64,000 nt of DNA, from assembly GCA_034189165.1 (NCBI GenBank), contig JAXHVN010000028.1, positions 7,988 through 71,987 on the forward strand, given 5' to 3'. Shown piece by piece: positions 1 to 9,207 of the stretch (position 1 is its first letter; the number at the start of each line of letters is the position of its first letter). Both the position numbers and the translations under genes were made by a program. The notes beneath the pieces were generated by a model. It did not search any database. It had not been told where the DNA came from and worked only from the letters and a program-made list of their open reading frames with translations. This stretch comes from JAASSS01 sp021767745 (GTDB lineage Bacteria > Pseudomonadota > Gammaproteobacteria > UBA5335).

Positions 1-157
1 GCAGCACGAACAGCGTCGCCAGCCCCAGCCCCACGCCGTTGATCGCGCTGGTGCTGACGGCCAGCAGCGGGCACAGCCCCAGCAGCTGCACCAGCGCCGG
101 GTTCTGGTGCCACAGGCCCTCGCGCAGCAGCGAAGCGGTCGGTGGAGTTGCGGACAT
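1..157 (-). CDS. rnfE: Electron transport complex subunit RnfE (partial, N-terminus only)
   Basis: Only the first 52 codons are inside the window; the gene runs off the left edge. It starts with ATG at 157 and the reading contains the segments NPALVQLLGLCPLLAVS and NGVGLGL, which match the N-terminus of RnfE/RsxE, an integral membrane subunit of the Rnf ion-translocating ferredoxin:NAD oxidoreductase. The start lies 8 bases after the stop of rnfG, so it is the last visible gene of the rnfABCDGE run. Family identity is clear from these motifs and from the neighbours; nothing can be said about the C-terminal part. Confidence 0.9.
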   Translation of the reverse strand, partial: MSATPPTASLLREGLWHQNPALVQLLGLCPLLAVSTSAINGVGLGLATLFVL

Positions 158-164
158 CGGCGGA

Positions 165-794
165 TCAGTCGGTCGGGACGGGCGGCGGCGGCGCGAGCAG
201 CGCGGCGCGATGGCGCTCGAAATATATCAGCGCATCGCGAACGCCGTGAACCACCGCGCGCGGCGTGATGGTGGCGCCGGTGAAGGCATCGAAGGCGCCG
301 CCCTCCGGCCGCACCCCCCACTGCGCTGGCGGCGGATCGCCGAGCGAGCGGCCGCGAAAGGCCGTGATCCAGTCGCTGCGGGTGTGCTCGATCTTGTCGC
401 CCAGCCCCGGCGTTTCCCGATGCGCCAGCACCCGCACCCCGGTGACCTCGCCGTCCGGATCGATGCCCACCAGCAGGGCGATGTCGCCGCTGTAACCGTC
501 GCGCCGGGTGACCGGCAGCGCGAGCGCCTGCACCTGGCCGGCCCCCACCCGGCGCCAGAGCGTGAAGGCCGCCGCATGGCCGAGCGCCGGCGCCGCCGGC
601 ATCGTCAGCGTCTGCACCTCGCCCTCGCCGGGCGGCAGCACGGCGTCGAGCGCGGCGCGCAGCACCGCCGCCTCGTTGCGCCGGATCGGTGCCTCGGTCA
701 GCTGCCAGGTCAGGCCGATCAGGAGCGCGCTGAGCGCGGCCACCACCGCCAGCGTCGCGGCCGCCCGCCAGGGCGTGGGCAGCGGCTCGCTCAC
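165..794 (-). CDS. rnfG: Electron transport complex subunit RnfG
   Basis: 209 aa. RnfG carries a covalently bound FMN on the periplasmic side of the Rnf complex. One N-terminal membrane helix is visible (about residues 11-30), followed by an FMN-binding domain with the motif FTGATIT at 171-177, the family's (S/T)GATxT flavin-attachment site. The start is GTG at 794, overlapping the rnfD stop by four bases (GTGA), as elsewhere in this operon. Length is normal for the family. The proline-rich tail (APPPPVP) has no obvious function. Regulation is presumably with the rest of the rnf run. Confidence 0.95.
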   Translation of the reverse strand: MSEPLPTPWRAAATLAVVAALSALLIGLTWQLTEAPIRRNEAAVLRAALDAVLPPGEGEVQTLTMPAAPALGHAAAFTLWRRVGAGQVQALALPVTRRDGYSGDIALLVGIDPDGEVTGVRVLAHRETPGLGDKIEHTRSDWITAFRGRSLGDPPPAQWGVRPEGGAFDAFTGATITPRAVVHGVRDALIYFERHRAALLAPPPPVPTD

Positions 795-1819
795 GCGCGC
801 GGTGCGCCGTAGCGCCGCGGCAGGGTGTGCCGGTCGATCAGCGGAACCGCCAGGTTCATCAGCAGCACACTGAAGGCCACCGCATCCGGATAGCTGCCGA
901 AGCTGCGGATCAGCCACAGCAGCACGCCGATGCCGAAGCCGTAGATCAGCCGGCCGCGCGGCGTGGTGCTGGCCGACACCGGATCGGTGGCGATGAAGAA
1001 CGCGCCGAGCATGGTCGCGCCGCTGAACAGGTGCAGCATCGGCCCGGGGAAGCGGTCCGGTGCCACGAGCGTGCACACCAGGCTCGGCAGCGTCAGCCCG
1101 GCCAGCAGTGCCACCGGGATCTGCCAGCGCACGATGCGCCGGGACATCAGCCACAGCCCGCCGGCCAGCCAGGCGAGGTTCAGCCACTGCCACTTCGCGC
1201 CGCCGAGCGGCCCGTAGTAGACGCCCGCGCGGATCTCGCTCCAGGTCCAGGCCAGACGCAGCTGATTGCGCAGATGATCCAGCGGCGTGGCTCCGGTGAT
1301 CGCATCGAGCGGCGTCGAGGCGGGCAGCGTGCCGGTGAGCGTGTAGTGCAGCACCGGCCAGGGCCCGGGCGCCGGCGCCGCCGCGTCCGGCCAGCGGGTC
1401 ATGAACACCGGGAAGGACACGATCAGCACCACATAGCCGAGCATCGCCGGGTTGAACGGGTTCATTCCCAGGCCGCCATAGAGGTGCTTGCCGAGCGCGA
1501 TGGCGACGATCACCCCGCACAGCGTGATCCACCAGGGCAGCAGTGGCGGCAGGGCCATCGCCAGCAGGGCGCCGCTGACCACGGCGCTGCCGTCCTGCAG
1601 CGTCGACCAGACCGGCCGGCCGCGCAGGCGCAGGCAGCAGGCCTCCACCAGCACCGCAAAGCCGATCGCCAGCAGCAGATTCAGGAGCGCGCCGATACCC
1701 AGCAGCAGGCTGGCCAGCAGCACCGAGGGCAGCAGCGCCAGCAGCACCTGGCGCATGACCCGGGTGACATCGCGCGCCACGTGGGTATGCGGCGCCGGGG
1801 CAAGCTCGAACTGTCTCAC
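791..1819 (-). CDS. rnfD: Electron transport complex subunit RnfD
   Basis: 342 aa polytopic membrane protein, a flavin-bearing core subunit of the Rnf complex. Several hydrophobic helices are visible from about residue 25 on. Diagnostic stretches are GKHLYGGLGMNPFNPAM and DAITGATPL, the latter holding the flavin-attachment signature TGAT. A second motif, LFSGATMLGAFFIATDP, matches the conserved C-terminal half. Start is GTG at 1819, giving the N-terminus FELAPAPHTH that aligns with RsxD; it overlaps the rnfC stop by four bases. The much longer open frame upstream of this start is antisense or out-of-frame noise over rnfC/rnfB. Confidence 0.95.
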   Translation of the reverse strand: MRQFELAPAPHTHVARDVTRVMRQVLLALLPSVLLASLLLGIGALLNLLLAIGFAVLVEACCLRLRGRPVWSTLQDGSAVVSGALLAMALPPLLPWWITLCGVIVAIALGKHLYGGLGMNPFNPAMLGYVVLIVSFPVFMTRWPDAAAPAPGPWPVLHYTLTGTLPASTPLDAITGATPLDHLRNQLRLAWTWSEIRAGVYYGPLGGAKWQWLNLAWLAGGLWLMSRRIVRWQIPVALLAGLTLPSLVCTLVAPDRFPGPMLHLFSGATMLGAFFIATDPVSASTTPRGRLIYGFGIGVLLWLIRSFGSYPDAVAFSVLLMNLAVPLIDRHTLPRRYGAPRA

Positions 1820-3411
1820 GAGGCGGGCGGCTCCTCGTCCGGTGGCGCGTCCGCCGGCTTCTGCTGCGCGCGGGCCCGCGCCCGGTCGAGCGCCGCCTGG
1901 ATCGCCGCGCGCCGGTCCTGCGCCTGGCCGACCTCGCTCGGCGCCGCCGGGCGGCCAGGGCGCCGGGCCTCTCGCGCAGCGGCCAGTTCGGCGGCCTCGG
2001 CGGCCAGTCGCCGCTCGCGGGCCTCGTAGCGGGCTTTGGCTTCGGCCGCGGCGGCGGCATCGCGCTGGCGGCCGCGCACCAACGCCTTGGCCCGGCGGTA
2101 GTGCGCGACCAGCGGGATGTGGCTCGGGCAGACGTGGGCGCACAGGCCACATTCGATGCAGTCGAACAGCCGCTGGCGCGCCAGCTCGTCGTCCTCGTCG
2201 CGGCGCGCCGCCTGCAGAAGCTGCTGCGGCAGCAGCCGGGCCGGGCAGACGGCGACGCAGTCGCCGCAGCGGATGCAGGCGCGCTCCGGGCCCGGGTTGG
2301 ACAGATCCGCCGGCGCCGCGACCAGTACGCAGTGGGTGCCCTTGGTGATCGGGCGGGCATCGTCCGCCACCGCCACGCCGGTGAGCGGCCCGCCGACGAT
2401 CAGCCGGTGGGCCAACGCCGTGTAGCCGCCGCAGAACTCGATCAGCGTCGCCAGCGGCGTGCCGATCGGCGCCAGCACGTTGGCCGGCCGGGCCACGCCG
2501 CCGCCGGTGACGGTGACCACCCGGTGCGTCATCGCCCGGTCCTGCTCCAGCGCCTGCCAGGCGGCGTAGGCCGTGCCGACGTTGTGGCAGACGATGCCGG
2601 CTTCCGCCGGCAGGCGCCCGGCGCCGAGCTCTTCGCCGGTCACGAGCTGGATGAGCTGGCGCTCGGCGCCGGCCGGATAGCGCACCGGCAGGCGCTGCAG
2701 CCGCCAGTGCGTCCAGCCGGTGGCCGCAAGGGCCGCCGCCATGGCTGCCAGTGCGGCGGCCTTGTCCGCCTCGATGGCGATCACGCCGGCGGTCGCGCCG
2801 GCAGCGCGGCGCAGCCACTCCGCGCCGCGCAGCACCGCGGCCGCGGCCGTGCGCAGCAGCGCCTCGTCGCAGGCGACGTAGGGCTCGCACTCGGCGCCGT
2901 TCAGGATCAGCAGCCGGGGCTGGCTGGCGCTGGCGACGCCGGCCTTGGTCGCCGCCGGGAAGGCCGCGCCGCCCTGGCCGGCCACGCCCGCGGCGGCCAG
3001 CCGGCGGCGGATCTGCGCCGCCGGCGCGTCGATGGCGCCGGCGCCGGGGTCTGCCGCCGGCGGCTCGCCGCGGCTGCCAGGCGCGGCGCAGGCCAGCACC
3101 AGGCACTGGCCCTGCGCGTCCGGCGCGCCGATCAGCGCCCGCCGCTCCAGCGCGACGACCGTGGCCTCGGCCGGTGCGTGCAGATCGGCCGTCAGCGGAT
3201 CGGGTGCGGCCGCGATGCGCTCGCCGGCCTCGACCCGCTGGCCCACGGCGACCAGCGGTAGCGCCGGGGCGCCCGGATGCTGGCGCAGCGGCAGCACCAG
3301 CTCGTCCGGCAGCGGCAGCACTTCGATCGGCGCCGTCTGCAGCGCTGCCTTGTGGCCGGGCAGCGTCAGCCCGCCCGGGAAGCGGTGCGGTGTCGGTTCG
3401 ATCTCGACCAT
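1816..3411 (-). CDS. rnfC: Electron transport complex subunit RnfC
   Basis: 531 aa. RnfC is the peripheral NADH/FMN- and Fe-S-binding subunit of the Rnf complex. The N-terminus (HRFPGGLTLPGHK) and the glycine-rich GVAGQGGAAFPAATK match the family. Two 4Fe-4S motifs are visible, CIRCGDCVAVCP and CIECGLCAHVCP. The C-terminal 100 or so residues are a charged, Ala/Arg/Glu-rich, probably coiled-coil tail, which is typical of gammaproteobacterial RnfC and variable in length. Start ATG at 3411, 8 bases after the rnfB stop. Translation is coupled to rnfD downstream by a GTGA overlap. Confidence 0.95.
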   Translation of the reverse strand: MVEIEPTPHRFPGGLTLPGHKAALQTAPIEVLPLPDELVLPLRQHPGAPALPLVAVGQRVEAGERIAAAPDPLTADLHAPAEATVVALERRALIGAPDAQGQCLVLACAAPGSRGEPPAADPGAGAIDAPAAQIRRRLAAAGVAGQGGAAFPAATKAGVASASQPRLLILNGAECEPYVACDEALLRTAAAAVLRGAEWLRRAAGATAGVIAIEADKAAALAAMAAALAATGWTHWRLQRLPVRYPAGAERQLIQLVTGEELGAGRLPAEAGIVCHNVGTAYAAWQALEQDRAMTHRVVTVTGGGVARPANVLAPIGTPLATLIEFCGGYTALAHRLIVGGPLTGVAVADDARPITKGTHCVLVAAPADLSNPGPERACIRCGDCVAVCPARLLPQQLLQAARRDEDDELARQRLFDCIECGLCAHVCPSHIPLVAHYRRAKALVRGRQRDAAAAAEAKARYEARERRLAAEAAELAAAREARRPGRPAAPSEVGQAQDRRAAIQAALDRARARAQQKPADAPPDEEPPAS

Positions 3412-3419
3412 CGGCCGGC

Positions 3420-3971
3420 TCAGCCGCCGCCGGTCGCCGACGGTCGTGCCGGCAGGACGTCGGCGGTGGGGCTCCCGGCCGGTGCCGCCGCCGGCTGCAG
3501 CGTGATGCAGTCGACCGGGCAGGGCGAAAGGCACAGTTCGCAGCCGGTGCACACGGCCGGCAGCACCGCGTGCAGGTAGCGATGGGCACCGACGATGGCA
3601 TCCACCGGACAGGCGGGCAGGCAGAGCGCGCAGCCGATGCAGCGCTCCGGATCGATCACGGCGACCTGGGCGGGTGCCGGTGCGGCGCCTGCCACGGGCA
3701 GGGCGGGCCGATCGAGCAGCGTGGCCAGCGTGGTCACCAGCCGCTCGCCGCCCGGTGGACAGCGGTTGATGGGCGCCTCGCCGGCGGCGATGGCCTCGGC
3801 GTAGGGGCGGCAGCCGGGGTAGCCGCATTGCGCGCACTGTGTCTGCGGCAGCTGCGCGTCGATGCGGCGGACCAGGCCGTCGGCATCGGGCGGCAGACGC
3901 CGCGCCGCCAGCGCCAGCGCGCCGCCGGTGGCGGCGCCGAGGCCGCCGAGCGCGAGCAGGGCCGCCAGCAT
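3420..3971 (-). CDS. rnfB: Electron transport complex subunit RnfB
   Basis: 183 aa. RnfB is the ferredoxin-interacting subunit. It has an N-terminal membrane anchor (about residues 1-23), then the Fe-S motif CAQCGYPGC with a further Cys downstream, then two classic 4Fe-4S ferredoxin motifs, CIGCALCLPACPVDAI and CTGCELCLSPCPVDCI. Length is close to the E. coli protein. The gene directly abuts rnfA: its ATG at 3971 is the base next to the rnfA stop codon. The short Pro/Ala-rich C-terminus carries no known motif. Confidence 0.95.
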   Translation of the reverse strand: MLAALLALGGLGAATGGALALAARRLPPDADGLVRRIDAQLPQTQCAQCGYPGCRPYAEAIAAGEAPINRCPPGGERLVTTLATLLDRPALPVAGAAPAPAQVAVIDPERCIGCALCLPACPVDAIVGAHRYLHAVLPAVCTGCELCLSPCPVDCITLQPAAAPAGSPTADVLPARPSATGGG

Positions 3972-4553
3972 CTACAGGCCGCCGAAGCCGCGAAAGCCGA
4001 GAAAGGCCAGCGACATGATGCCGGCGGTGATCAGGGCCACCGAGGCACCCTGGAAGGGGGCCGGCACGTCCGCCGCCGCGATGCGTTCGCGCAGCTCGGC
4101 GAACAGCACCATCACCAGGCCGAAGCCCGCCGCCGCGCCGGCTCCGTAGAGCGCGCTGCCGAGCAGCGAGAGCGATTCCTGCTGCGCGAGCAGCGCCACG
4201 CCGAGCACGGCGCAGTTGCTGGCGATCAGCGGCAGGTAGACGCCGAGCGTGGCGTGCAGCACAGGACTGGCATAGCGGACGAACAGCTCGGTGAACTGGA
4301 CCGCCCCGGCGATCACCAGGATGAACGCCGGCGTGCGCAGGAATTCCAATGACAGCGGAGCCAGCACGAGCGCGTGCAGCAGGTGGCTCAGCAGGGCCGC
4401 GAGCGTCAGCACGAAGCCGGTCGCCATTGCCAGGCCCACGGCGGCGCCGCGCTGTCGCGAGGCTCCCATCAGCGGACACAGGCCGAGGAACTGCGTCAGC
4501 ACGAAGTTGTTGACCAGAACGGCGCCGATCAGGATCAGGCCGAGCTCGCCCAT
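3972..4553 (-). CDS. rnfA: Electron transport complex subunit RnfA
   Basis: 193 aa, six hydrophobic helices expected. RnfA is the integral membrane partner of RnfE. The N-terminus VLVNNFVLTQFLGLCPLMG and the C-terminus AFLGFRGF match the family closely, including the conserved half-membrane motif with Cys. It starts 4 bases downstream of the metG stop, so the rnf genes most likely share a transcript with metG. No separate promoter is visible in that tiny gap. Confidence 0.95.
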   Translation of the reverse strand: MGELGLILIGAVLVNNFVLTQFLGLCPLMGASRQRGAAVGLAMATGFVLTLAALLSHLLHALVLAPLSLEFLRTPAFILVIAGAVQFTELFVRYASPVLHATLGVYLPLIASNCAVLGVALLAQQESLSLLGSALYGAGAAAGFGLVMVLFAELRERIAAADVPAPFQGASVALITAGIMSLAFLGFRGFGGL

Positions 4554-4557
4554 GGCC

Positions 4558-6621
4558 TCACTTCACGCGCATGCCGGGCTGCGCGCCCTCGTCCGGCGAC
4601 AGCAGGAACAGCTCGCCGCCGCCGGGTCCGGCGGCCAGCACCATGCCCTCGGAGAGCCCGAAACGCATCTTGCGCGGCGCCAGATTGGCCACCACCACCG
4701 TCAGCCGGCCGACCAGGCTGGCCGGCTCGTAGGCCGCCTTGATGCCGGCGAACACCTGCCGCTCGCCGAGGCCGATGTCGAGCGTCAGGCGCAGCAGCTT
4801 GTCCGCCCCCTCCACGTGCTCGGCGGCAACGATGCGGGCGATGCGCAAGTCGATGCGGGCGAAGTCGTCGAACGCGATCTGCTCGGCGATCGGCGCGGGC
4901 TGTGCGGCATCTGCCGGCGTGGCCGACGGGGCGGCCGGTGGCGCGGCAGCGGCCAGGTCCTGGCGGGCGTCTTGCATGAGGGCCTCGATGGCATTGGGGT
5001 CGATGCGCTGGGCCAGCGGCCGATAGGGGCCGATGGCGTGATCGAGCAGCGGCGTGCGGTGATCGTCCCAGCGCAGCGGCGGGATCTGCAGGAAGGCTTC
5101 GACCTGCGCCGCCAGCTCGGGCAGCACCGGCTTGAGATAGAGCACCAGCAGGCGGAACAGGTTGATCCCCTGGCTGCTGGTCGCCAGCGCCTCGGCGGCG
5201 CCATCGGGCTGCTTGATGCGCTGCCAGGGCGCCGCCTCGGCGATGTATTCGTTGGCGCGGTCCGCCAGCGCCATGATCTGGCGCACCGCCTTGCCGTAGC
5301 GGCGCTGCTCGTAGTCCGCAGCCAGGGTGTCCGCCGCCTCGACGAAGACCTGCTGCAGTGCCGGATCGGCGAGCGCGCCGGCCAGCCGGCCAGCGCCCGC
5401 CTTGTGCACGAAGCCGGCACAGCGGCTGGCAATGTTCACCAGCTTGCCCACCAGGTCGGCGTTGATGCGCTGGGTGTAGTCGGCGAAGCTCAGGTCCAGA
5501 TCGTCCACGCCCTCGCCCAGCTTGGCGGCGAAGTAGTAGCGCAGCGTCTCCGGCGGCAGGTGTCGGGCGAAGGTCGCCGCCTGGATGAACGTGCCGCGTG
5601 ACTTCGACATCTTCTGCCCGTCGACGGTCAGAAAACCGTGGACGAACACGGCGCTCGGCGGGCGAAAGCCGGCGCCCTGCAGCATCGCCGGCCAGAACAG
5701 CGTGTGGAAGTAGGCGATGTCCTTGCCGATGAAGTGATACAGCTCGGTGTCGCTGCCCGGCTGCCACCACGCGTCGAAGTCCAGGCCCTCGCGGGCGCAG
5801 AGGTTGGCGAAGCTCGCCATGTAGCCGATCGGCGCGTCCAGCCAGACGTAGAAGAATTTGCCGGGCGCGTCGGGAATCTCGAAGCCGAAGTAGGGCGAGT
5901 CGCGGGAGATGTCCCAGTCTGCCAGGCCCGCCTCGAACCATTCTTCGAGCTTGCGTACCACTGCCGGCTGCAGCGCGCCGCTGGCCATGAACTCGCGCAG
6001 CTGCGTCTCGAAGTGGCCGAGCTGAAAGAAATAATGCTCGGACTCGCGCTGCACCGGCCGGCTGCCGGAGAGCACCGAGACGGCGTTCTTCAGCTCCGTC
6101 GGCGCATAGGTGGCGCCGCAGGCCTCGCAGGAATCGCCGTACTGGTCCGGCGCGCCGCAGCGGGGACAGTCGCCGCGGATGAAGCGATCCGGCAGGAACA
6201 GGCCGCGTTCGGCGTCGTAGGCCTGGCGGATCGTGCGCCGGGCGATGTGCCCGGCATCGCGCAGCCGCGTGTAGATCAGCTCCGCGAAGTGCCGGTTCTC
6301 GGGGGAATGCGTGGTGTAAAAATTGTCGAGGCTGATGCCGAAGGTGGCCAGAACCTGCTGATGCGCCTCATGCATCTGCGCCACCAGCGCCTCGGGCGTG
6401 ACCCCGGCCTGCTCGGCCCGCAGCATGATCGGCGTGCCATGCGCGTCCTCGGCGCAGACGTAGCGACACTCGTGCCCGCGCAGCCGCTGGAAGCGCACCC
6501 AGATGTCGGTCTGGATCGCCTCCACCATGTGCCCCAGGTGCAGCGGCCCGTTGGCGTAGGGCAGCGCGCTGGTGACCAGGATGCGTCGGGGAACGGCGTG
6601 TTCGGCAGCGGCAGCGGTCAT
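4558..6621 (-). CDS. metG: Methionyl-tRNA synthetase
   Basis: 687 aa class Ia synthetase that charges tRNA-Met in the cytoplasm. Visible features are the HIGH-type motif HLGH at 28-31, a zinc-knuckle region (CPRCGAPDQYGDSCEAC), the KMSKS motif near residue 336, and a C-terminal EMAP/Trbp-like tRNA-binding domain starting with FDDFARIDLRIARIV. The start chosen is the ATG at 6621 (MTAAAAEHAVPRRILVTSALPYANG). The longer in-frame reading to 6705 adds a low-complexity Ala/Arg stretch without family support. Divergent from apbC; followed by rnfABCDGE. Confidence 0.97.
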   Translation of the reverse strand: MTAAAAEHAVPRRILVTSALPYANGPLHLGHMVEAIQTDIWVRFQRLRGHECRYVCAEDAHGTPIMLRAEQAGVTPEALVAQMHEAHQQVLATFGISLDNFYTTHSPENRHFAELIYTRLRDAGHIARRTIRQAYDAERGLFLPDRFIRGDCPRCGAPDQYGDSCEACGATYAPTELKNAVSVLSGSRPVQRESEHYFFQLGHFETQLREFMASGALQPAVVRKLEEWFEAGLADWDISRDSPYFGFEIPDAPGKFFYVWLDAPIGYMASFANLCAREGLDFDAWWQPGSDTELYHFIGKDIAYFHTLFWPAMLQGAGFRPPSAVFVHGFLTVDGQKMSKSRGTFIQAATFARHLPPETLRYYFAAKLGEGVDDLDLSFADYTQRINADLVGKLVNIASRCAGFVHKAGAGRLAGALADPALQQVFVEAADTLAADYEQRRYGKAVRQIMALADRANEYIAEAAPWQRIKQPDGAAEALATSSQGINLFRLLVLYLKPVLPELAAQVEAFLQIPPLRWDDHRTPLLDHAIGPYRPLAQRIDPNAIEALMQDARQDLAAAAPPAAPSATPADAAQPAPIAEQIAFDDFARIDLRIARIVAAEHVEGADKLLRLTLDIGLGERQVFAGIKAAYEPASLVGRLTVVVANLAPRKMRFGLSEGMVLAAGPGGGELFLLSPDEGAQPGMRVK

Positions 6622-6765
6622 GGGCGATCGGGTCGATGCCGCCGTGCCGGCGGCGGAGGCGGCCACGGCGGGAGGCACGGAGCGGCCGCCGGGCGTCGTG
6701 GGCAATCGGCCGAGTATGCCATATCATGCGGGGCCGCCGCTGCCACGCCCTGCCGGGAATCGCGC

Positions 6766-7851
6766 ATGATTGACGAGACCGCCGTCACCGACCTGCTCGC
6801 CCGCGAACGCGACCCCTACCTCGACGCCGACCTGCTCAGCGCCCGGCTGGTGCGCGAGCTGCAGGTGGAAGGCGATGCAGTCGGGGTGCGGCTGGTGCTG
6901 CCCTACGCCGGGCTCAGCGCCGGCCAGGCGCTCGCCGGGCGGCTGCGCACGCAGCTCGAGGCGCTGCCGGGCGTGACCCGTGCCCACGTGGACGTGGCGG
7001 TGGAGATCCCGACGCACGCCGCCGCCCGCGGCCGGCCACCGCTGCCGGGCATCCGCAACCTGATCGCGGTCGCCTCCGGCAAGGGCGGCGTCGGCAAGTC
7101 CACCACGGCGGTGAACCTGGCGCTGGCGCTGGCGGCGGAGGGCGCGCGTGTCGGCATCCTGGACGCCGACATCTACGGGCCGAGTCAGCCGCGCATGCTC
7201 GGTGCCATGGTCAAGGCCGAGGCGCACGGCGGCGGCAAGCGCATGGCGCCGGTGGTGCGCTATGGCGTGCAGAGCATGTCGGTCGGCTATCTGATCGATG
7301 CCGAGACACCGGCGATCTGGCGTGGCCCGATCGTGACGCAGGTGCTGAACCAGCTGCTGCGCGAGACCGACTGGGACGACCTGGATTTCCTGGTGGTGGA
7401 TCTGCCGCCGGGCACGGGCGACATCCATCTATCGCTGGCGCAGCAGATTCCGCTGAGCGGGGCGATCATCGTCACCACGCCGCAGGACATCGCCCTGCTC
7501 GACGCCCGCAAGGGACTGAAGATGTTCCAGCAGGTGGAGGTGCCGGTGCTGGGTGTGGTCGAGAACATGAGCACCCACGTGTGCAGCCACTGCGGTCACG
7601 AGGAGCCGATTTTCGGCACCGCCGGCGGCGAGCGGCTGGCCGCCCAGTACGATGTGCCGCTGCTGGGCAGCCTGCCGCTGGACCTGCGTATCCGCGAGCA
7701 GGCCGACAACGGCCGGCCGACGGTGGTCGCCGAGCCGGACAGCGAGCTGGCGGCGCGTTACCGGGCGATCGCGCGCGAGGCCTCGGCGCGGCTGCTGCGT
7801 GGCGGCAACGAGCAGGCGGCGTTCCCGGCGATCCGGATGCTCGACGACTGA
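6766..7851 (+). CDS. apbC: Iron-sulfur cluster carrier protein ApbC/Mrp
   Basis: 361 aa P-loop ATPase of the Mrp/NBP35 family that carries Fe-S clusters in the cytoplasm. An N-terminal DUF59/MIP18-like domain (about 1-85) is followed by the deviant Walker A GKGGVGKST at about 105-113 and the motifs DADIYGPSQPRML and DLPPGTGDIHL. A CxxC pair (CSHCGHEEP, near residue 273) provides the cluster ligands. The ATG at 6766 is chosen because upstream frame sequence is antisense to metG. Divergent from metG across 144 bases, followed by dcd 42 bases later. The metG/mrp/dcd neighbourhood is also known in pseudomonads. Confidence 0.96.
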   Translation: MIDETAVTDLLARERDPYLDADLLSARLVRELQVEGDAVGVRLVLPYAGLSAGQALAGRLRTQLEALPGVTRAHVDVAVEIPTHAAARGRPPLPGIRNLIAVASGKGGVGKSTTAVNLALALAAEGARVGILDADIYGPSQPRMLGAMVKAEAHGGGKRMAPVVRYGVQSMSVGYLIDAETPAIWRGPIVTQVLNQLLRETDWDDLDFLVVDLPPGTGDIHLSLAQQIPLSGAIIVTTPQDIALLDARKGLKMFQQVEVPVLGVVENMSTHVCSHCGHEEPIFGTAGGERLAAQYDVPLLGSLPLDLRIREQADNGRPTVVAEPDSELAARYRAIAREASARLLRGGNEQAAFPAIRMLDD

Positions 7852-7893
7852 AGCGGCGTCCGCCGCCGGGCGGGCCGGGCACAAGGAAGGCAG

Positions 7894-8463
7894 ATGAGCA
7901 TCAAATCCGACCGCTGGATCCGGCGCATGGCCGAGGCCCACGGCATGATCGAACCCTTCGAGCCGGGGCAGGTGAAGACGCGCCAGTCGGGCGACAAGGC
8001 GATCTCCTACGGCACCTCCAGCTACGGCTACGACGTGCGCTGTGCCGATGACTTCAAGATCTTCACCAACATCAATTCGGCGGTGGTCGATCCGAAGCAG
8101 TTCAGCGAGACGAGCTTCGTCGACTTCAAGGGCGAGGTCTGCATCATCCCGCCCAACAGCTTCGCCTTGGCGCGCACGGTGGAGTACTTCCGCATTCCCC
8201 GCAGCGTGCTGACGATCTGCCTCGGCAAGAGCACCTATGCGCGCTGCGGCATCATCGTCAACGTGACGCCGCTCGAACCGGAGTGGGAGGGCTACGTGAC
8301 GCTGGAGTTTTCCAACACCACGCCCCTGCCGGCGAAGATCTACGCCAACGAGGGCGTGGCGCAGATGCTGTTCTTCGAGTCCGACGAGCCCTGTGAGACC
8401 AGCTATCGCGACCGCGGCGGCAAGTATCAGGGGCAGACGGGCGTCACGCTGCCGCGCGCCTGA
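7894..8463 (+). CDS. dcd: dCTP deaminase
   Basis: 189 aa, the family's usual length. It deaminates dCTP to dUTP, feeding dTMP synthesis. Conserved segments visible are SYGTSSYGYDVRC, the catalytic-site region LGKSTYARCGIIVNVTPLEPEWEG with its conserved Ser, Arg and Glu residues, and YQGQTGVTLP at the C-terminus. An AAGGAAGG-type ribosome binding site sits just upstream of the ATG. Probably cotranscribed with apbC; convergent with the DUF3108 gene. Confidence 0.97.
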   Translation: MSIKSDRWIRRMAEAHGMIEPFEPGQVKTRQSGDKAISYGTSSYGYDVRCADDFKIFTNINSAVVDPKQFSETSFVDFKGEVCIIPPNSFALARTVEYFRIPRSVLTICLGKSTYARCGIIVNVTPLEPEWEGYVTLEFSNTTPLPAKIYANEGVAQMLFFESDEPCETSYRDRGGKYQGQTGVTLPRA

Positions 8464-8475
8464 GCACGCCGGCGA

Positions 8476-9207
8476 TCAGCCGCGGTCGAGTTCGCGCAGC
8501 GCCAGGCGCACCGTCGGCCGACCCGCCTCGCGCTGCTCGAACTGCACCGGCAGGTAGTCCAGCGCCGGCGCCAGCCACAGCACGCTGCGCTTGTCCGGGT
8601 CGTCCACCCGCGCGAGGCGCACCGTGTCGAACAGACCGGCCGGCGTATCCAGTGGCTCCTCGCCCTGCACTTCGAAGCGATAGGTCTTGAGCTTGCCGCC
8701 GTCGACGAACCGATAGCTGATGGTGCGCTCGCCGCGGGCGACCTCGTGGCGCAGCACGAGCTGCAGCAGGGCGGGATCGTACGTGCCGGCCGGCACCTCC
8801 AGCGTCTTGCGCAGCTGCCCGTCCCGGTGCACCGCCACGCGCCGGCCCGAAGCGTCGAACACCAGCGCGCGGGCCATCGGCCCCTCGTCGGTCTGGCCGC
8901 GGGTCTCGTAGCGCTCGGGCAGCAGCCGGCCGTCGCGGTAGCGGAAATGGCTGCGCTCGTTCAGCGAGTCCACCGGCAGCCAGCCGGCCCAGGCCGAGGG
9001 ATGCGCCTCGCCGCGAAACAGCCAGCGATCCTCACCGGCCGGGGCGAGCTCGTAGTCGATGGTGCCGACCGAGACCGGCCCGTAGTGCACCCGATAGCTC
9101 GCCTCGTACGCTGCCGGCGCGAGCGTCCGATCCGCCGCCAGCACCGTCATCGCCGCGCCGAGCAGGAGCGCGAGCAGTGCCAGCCGGCCGCTTCGGCGCC
9201 TGCTCAT
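8476..9207 (-). CDS. DUF3108 domain-containing exported protein
   Basis: 243 aa. The N-terminus RSGRLALLALLLGAAMTVLAA is a Sec-type signal sequence, so the product is predicted to be periplasmic. The mature part, from YEASYRVHYGPVSVGTIDYEL onward, has the pattern of DUF3108, a beta-rich family often found next to purN/purM in gammaproteobacteria; its function is not established. Its ATG overlaps the purN stop by four bases, so it is translationally coupled to the purine genes. No catalytic motif is evident. Confidence 0.85.
   Translation of the reverse strand: MSRRRSGRLALLALLLGAAMTVLAADRTLAPAAYEASYRVHYGPVSVGTIDYELAPAGEDRWLFRGEAHPSAWAGWLPVDSLNERSHFRYRDGRLLPERYETRGQTDEGPMARALVFDASGRRVAVHRDGQLRKTLEVPAGTYDPALLQLVLRHEVARGERTISYRFVDGGKLKTYRFEVQGEEPLDTPAGLFDTVRLARVDDPDKRSVLWLAPALDYLPVQFEQREAGRPTVRLALRELDRG

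Noticed and set aside
791..3601. A 936-codon minus-strand open frame spanning rnfD and much of rnfC/rnfB
   Set aside because: Only its C-terminal 342 codons are RnfD. The rest is a low-complexity Arg/Ala/Gly reading in the wrong frame over RnfC and RnfB, as expected in high-GC DNA with few stops.
6622..6765. Specific metG/apbC divergent promoters
   Set aside because: TATCAT (plus) and CATACT (minus) are present but neither has an acceptable -35; not strong enough to list.
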